Below, in pieces: positions 60,959 through 64,000 of a stretch of 64,000 bases of DNA. Source of the stretch: Streptomyces sp. PsTaAH-137 (GTDB lineage Bacteria; Actinomycetota; Actinomycetes; Streptomycetales; Streptomycetaceae); contig NZ_QLLY01000007.1 in NCBI RefSeq assembly GCF_003259365.1, forward strand, positions 1-64,000. The letters are read 5' to 3'. How positions within the stretch are numbered: position 1 is the first letter of the stretch; each line of letters starts with the position of its first letter. The position numbers were made by a program, and so were the translations under genes. A model generated the notes under the pieces. It did not search any database and was not told the origin of the DNA. It saw only the letters and a list, made by a program, of their open reading frames with translations.

Positions 60959-62065
60959 ATGTCGATGTCGTTCGAAGCGGCGGTCCTGCGCACCCCCGAG
61001 AGCCGGTTCACGGTCGAGAAGGTACTGCTGCGCACGGGTCCGGCCGAGGACGAGATCCTGGTGCGGATCGCGGGCTGCGGCATGTGCCGTACCGATCTCG
61101 CGGTCCGGGGCTCGGCAGGCCGCTCACCGCTGCCGGCGGTCCTCGGGCACGAGGGTGCCGGGATCGTGGCCGAGACGGGCGGGCCGCACACCGGCTTCAG
61201 CGAAGGTGACCATGTCGTCCTGAGCTTCGACTCCTGCGGCCACTGTCCGAACTGCCTGAGCGCCTCGCCCGCCTACTGCGACTCCTTCGCCGCGCTCAAT
61301 CTGTTCGGAGGGCGCACGGAGAACGCCGCGAGGTTCACCGACGCGACGGGAGAGGCGTTGGCCCCGCGCTGGTTCGGTCAGTCGTCGTTCGCCGAGTACG
61401 CGGTGGTCCCGGCCCGCAACGCCGTACGGGTCGACCCCGCCCTGCCCGTCGAACTGCTCGGCCCCCTCGGATGCGGCTTCCTCACCGGTGCCGGAGCCGT
61501 CCTCAATTCCTTTCGCGCCGCACCGGGCGAGACCGTGGCCGTCTTCGGTGCGGGAGCCGTCGGACTCGCGGCGATCATGGCCGCCACCGCCTCGGGCGCG
61601 GCGACCGTGGCGGTCGACCAGCACCCCGAACGGCTCGCCCTCGCGGAACGCTACGGCGCCACACCGCTGCCCGCCACAACGTCCGACCTGTCCACCCGCA
61701 TCCGACAACTGACCGACGGCGGGGCGCACTTCGCCCTGGACACCACGGCCGCCCCCGCGCTGATCAACGACGCGCTCCGGTCCCTGCGCCCGACCGGCCG
61801 GCTCGGCCTGGTGGCCCGGCTGCACACCGCCCTGCCGATCGAACCCGGATCGCTGGACCGCGGCAGAACGATCTCCCACATCTGCGAAGGGGACGCGGTG
61901 CCGGGCCTGCTGATCCCGCGGCTGATCGCCCTGTGGCAGGCGGGCCGGTTCCCTTTCCACGAGCTGATACGCACGTACCCCCTGGCCGACATCAACGAAG
62001 CCGAACGCGACTGCGAAGCGGGACGCGTCGTCAAACCGGTCGTGGTCCCGCAGGAGCGCCGATGA
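60959..62065 (+). CDS. Zinc-dependent alcohol dehydrogenase, aryl-alcohol type (MDR)
   Basis: 368 residues. Catalytic zinc ligands are in GCGMCRTDLAV and LGHEGAGIV, structural zinc cysteines in FDSCGHCPNCLSASPAYC (about residues 96-114), and the NAD-binding motif is VFGAGAVGLAA. FGQSSFAEYAVV is characteristic of benzyl/aryl-alcohol dehydrogenases such as XylB. It probably interconverts the alcohol and aldehyde of an aromatic or furan compound, which fits a furan aldehyde from the preceding gene. It starts 8 bases after mfnB and overlaps the next gene by four. Confidence 0.85.
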   Translation: MSMSFEAAVLRTPESRFTVEKVLLRTGPAEDEILVRIAGCGMCRTDLAVRGSAGRSPLPAVLGHEGAGIVAETGGPHTGFSEGDHVVLSFDSCGHCPNCLSASPAYCDSFAALNLFGGRTENAARFTDATGEALAPRWFGQSSFAEYAVVPARNAVRVDPALPVELLGPLGCGFLTGAGAVLNSFRAAPGETVAVFGAGAVGLAAIMAATASGAATVAVDQHPERLALAERYGATPLPATTSDLSTRIRQLTDGGAHFALDTTAAPALINDALRSLRPTGRLGLVARLHTALPIEPGSLDRGRTISHICEGDAVPGLLIPRLIALWQAGRFPFHELIRTYPLADINEAERDCEAGRVVKPVVVPQERR

Positions 62066-62985
62066 GCACAGCACACGCCAACGGAGGACACGTGTTCGCC
62101 ACCCCCCAGCACGACACGGGCGTCGAGGAGGGTGTGGGGACGACCGCACTCCTCGTCGCCGCCGCGCGGGCCATCGAGACCCACCGTCCCGACTCTCTTG
62201 CTCGTGACCCCTTCGCGGAACACTTCGTGCTCGCCGCCTCGGCGTCCGCCGGATGGCCGACCCGCTTGCGGCACGTGCCGGACGGGGACGCGAACCCGCT
62301 GTGGGGACGTTTCGCGCGCTACTTCGGCCTGCGAACGAGGGTCCTCGACGACTTCCTGCTCCAGTCGGTTCGGACGGCAGGTGCCCGACAGGTCGTCCTG
62401 CTCGGTGCGGGACTGGACACCCGCGCCTACCGGCTCGACTGGCCCCCTGGCACAGTCGTCTTCGAGATCGACAAGGCGGAGGTTCTGGCGTTCAAGCACA
62501 AGGTGCTCGACGGCCTGTCGGCCAGTGCCAAGGCGGCGCGCGCACCGGTGCCGGTCGACCTCCGCGCCGACTGGGTGGCGGCACTCGCCGACGCCGGCTT
62601 CGACCGATCCGCGCCGACCGTCTGGCTGGCCGAAGGGCTGCTGTTCTACCTCCCCGCCGACGCCGAGAGGTCCCTCGTCGCCGCGGTGGACCGGCTGAGC
62701 ACGCCCGGCAGCGCCCTGGCGTACGAGGTCAAACTCGAACCGGACCTGATGACGTATCGCGACAGTCCGCTCTACACCTCGACGACCCAGCAGATCGGCA
62801 TCGACCTCCTCGACCTGTTCGCGAAGGAACCGCGACCCGATTCCGCGGGTGCTCTGGCGGACACGGGCTGGTCCACGTCGGTGCACACGCCCTTCGAGTT
62901 CACCCGCCGACACGGGCGCGGTCCCCTGCCCGAGGAGAACGACGCCCTGGCGGGCAACCGGTGGGTGTTCGCACGCAAGCCGTGA
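62062..62985 (+). CDS. SAM-dependent methyltransferase (TIGR00027/LCMT-like)
   Basis: 307 residues. The SAM-binding motif VVLLGAGLDTRAYRL (about residue 110) and VFEIDKAEVLAFK are the hallmark of this family, which resembles leucine carboxyl methyltransferase; WLAEGLLFYLPADA is another conserved stretch. Members methylate carboxyl or hydroxyl groups of small molecules. ATG 62062 overlaps the dehydrogenase stop (ATGA), with AGGAG at 62052-62056. It is the third gene of the furan-type operon and would tailor its product, perhaps by esterifying a furoic acid. Confidence 0.85.
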   Translation: MSTAHANGGHVFATPQHDTGVEEGVGTTALLVAAARAIETHRPDSLARDPFAEHFVLAASASAGWPTRLRHVPDGDANPLWGRFARYFGLRTRVLDDFLLQSVRTAGARQVVLLGAGLDTRAYRLDWPPGTVVFEIDKAEVLAFKHKVLDGLSASAKAARAPVPVDLRADWVAALADAGFDRSAPTVWLAEGLLFYLPADAERSLVAAVDRLSTPGSALAYEVKLEPDLMTYRDSPLYTSTTQQIGIDLLDLFAKEPRPDSAGALADTGWSTSVHTPFEFTRRHGRGPLPEENDALAGNRWVFARKP

Positions 62986-63064
62986 GCACCCGCGGACGCC
63001 CTGCCTCACGGCTGGTTACCCCTGTCGCACGCCCACTCACCCCGGGCTGAAGTACCGTCCCCGC

Positions 63065-63358
63065 GTGACCTACTACCTCGCCAGCACGCCCGTCGACTTC
63101 TCCAACGAGCCCACAAAAACCGAACTGAGCGACCTGAACGACGCACTCGCGCCCTACGACCCCCGAGGCTCCAGAGGAAGCCTTTCCTGGCGTCAGGACG
63201 CCGCCGGGAACATCACGTTCAACCTCGTTGTGGAAACTGCCGACGATCAGGAGGCCAAGAGGAAGGCGCAGAGGATCCTCACCGCGGCGCTGTCCGCGAC
63301 CGGCCATCGAAACGCCACCGTGCGGGCCGAGAACATCCAGATCATCCCCTGGAAGTAG
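63065..63358 (+). CDS. Small conserved hypothetical protein
   Basis: 97 residues. It has a balanced composition and beta-alpha pattern (LSDLNDALAPYDPRG, GNITFNLVVETADDQEAKRK and ATVRAENIQIIPWK). No family is recognised. GTG 63065 has no clear binding site, so it may be leaderless. It is separated by 79 bases from the methyltransferase and may belong to another transcript. Confidence 0.55.
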   Translation: MTYYLASTPVDFSNEPTKTELSDLNDALAPYDPRGSRGSLSWRQDAAGNITFNLVVETADDQEAKRKAQRILTAALSATGHRNATVRAENIQIIPWK

Positions 63359-63454
63359 CGCCGTGCCCCGGGCTCCGGCCGGCACCACACCCCAACGCCC
63401 GGGCCCTGCCCGTCACACTTGGGTCATGGTGTCAGCGAGGCGCGGGATACCCGG

Positions 63455-64000
63455 CTACAGGCGGCAGCTGATCTCCAGGCCGTCTTCCACGGGGAAGGTG
63501 ACGCTGTGGTAGCCGTTGGTGGTGTCGCGCACGTGGTCCAGGTAAGGGGCGAGGTCGGGCAGTTCGACATCGTCGGCCACGACGAGGGTGCCGGGAGCGA
63601 GGTGCGGCTCGAGAAGCTGCAGGACGGGCAGGCACAGGTCCTTCCAGCCGTCGAGGAACAGGAAGCCGACCGGGTTCTCCAGCCCGGCGAGTGTCTGCAG
63701 GGCGTCGCCTTCCAGCACGGTGATCACATCGTCGAGCCCCGTGTCGGCGAAGGTGTGACGGGCGGCCGCTGCCTTGGTGCGGCTCATCTCGGTGGTGATG
63801 ACATGCCCGGTGCCGTTGTCGCGTACGGCTGCGGCCAGGTGAAGCGTGGAGATTCCGTACGAGGTGCCGAACTCGACGATCCGGGCGGGCCGGGTGGCGC
63901 GCACCAGGTTGTAGAGGAGCTTGCCGCCGTCGGCGGAGATCGGCATGTAGATGTCCTGCGCAGCGTCGGCGAGTTGCTGCGGCGTCAACGTGTCGCGGTC
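63455..64000 (-). CDS. Class I SAM-dependent O-methyltransferase (5' end beyond window)
   Basis: At least 181 residues, the frame staying open to the right edge. The SAM-binding motif is IVEFGTSYGISTLHLAAAV, with later motifs VITTEMSR, VLEGDALQTL and GFLFLDGWKDL, the pattern of cation-dependent caffeoyl-CoA O-methyltransferase-like enzymes. The TTG at 63986-63988 is probably not the start, because the preceding codons read protein-like (DRDT). It methylates a hydroxyl group of an unknown small molecule. It lies next to the furan-type operon but on the other strand. Confidence 0.8.
   Translation of the reverse strand, partial: DRDTLTPQQLADAAQDIYMPISADGGKLLYNLVRATRPARIVEFGTSYGISTLHLAAAVRDNGTGHVITTEMSRTKAAAARHTFADTGLDDVITVLEGDALQTLAGLENPVGFLFLDGWKDLCLPVLQLLEPHLAPGTLVVADDVELPDLAPYLDHVRDTTNGYHSVTFPVEDGLEISCRL

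Noticed and set aside
60198..64000. A methanofuran pathway
   Set aside because: Only the MfnB step is present; no tyrosine decarboxylase, MfnC or MfnF-like genes are seen, so a different furan product is more likely.

Overview
The window looks like a chromosomal segment of a Streptomyces or close relative. GC content is very high, GTG and TTG starts are common, secreted enzymes and two-component systems are abundant, class F sortase is present, and one gene carries a TTA codon. Much of it resembles accessory or arm DNA: many short hypothetical genes, one apparently intact IS, and several eroded transposase and gene fragments. No rRNA, tRNA, CRISPR array or prophage was recognised.

Layout. 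1-6.1 kb: a truncated IS5-type transposase, small lipoproteins and hypotheticals, and an intact IS5-group transposase flanked by broken gene and IS pieces. 6.2-14.9 kb: membrane and hypothetical genes, an F420-dependent-reductase-like gene divergent from an HxlR regulator, then a NarL-type two-component system divergent from an ABC ATPase/FtsX permease pair. 15.0-24.3 kb: a mannan/mannooligosaccharide utilisation locus, with solute-binding lipoprotein and two permeases (minus), beta-mannosidase and LacI regulator (plus), secreted GH26 mannanase (minus) and a second paralogous LacI regulator (plus). Three ACCGGT-centred candidate operators lie in its divergent promoter regions. No ATPase is encoded, so the transporter probably borrows a shared MsiK-type ATPase.

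24.3-34.5 kb: short hypotheticals, a secreted phospholipase-D-like protein, an Imm21-like orphan immunity protein, a SLATT-like membrane protein, a broken LAETG surface-protein gene, and an alpha/beta hydrolase divergent from an AsnC/Lrp regulator. 34.7-39.4 kb: a MacB/FtsX-type ABC pair divergent from an OmpR-type response regulator and histidine kinase. 39.7-46 kb: a phosphotransferase, secreted lipase and sphingomyelinase C, a zinc-ribbon protein, a membrane-anchored Mrr-type endonuclease and a VOC protein, with remnants of transposases and other genes. 46.3-54 kb: a PAP2-like protein, an FG-GAP repeat protein, a PRC-barrel protein, a UBP zinc finger-DUF427 fusion, a YjdF/DUF2238 membrane protein and a GH25 lysozyme.

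54.5-64 kb: NADP-type glutamate dehydrogenase, a secreted polysaccharide lyase-like protein, then a surface-protein/class F sortase/DUF11 cluster, an EF-hand protein, and a compact operon of an MfnB-type furan-phosphate synthase, an aryl-alcohol-dehydrogenase-like MDR and a SAM methyltransferase. The MfnB gene appears to start TTG-TTA, so the operon may depend on the bldA tRNA. The window ends inside a SAM-dependent O-methyltransferase gene.

The observations I rate most worth pursuing are the MfnB-ADH-methyltransferase operon, the sortase F substrate with a non-canonical sorting signal, and the twin-LacI mannan regulon.
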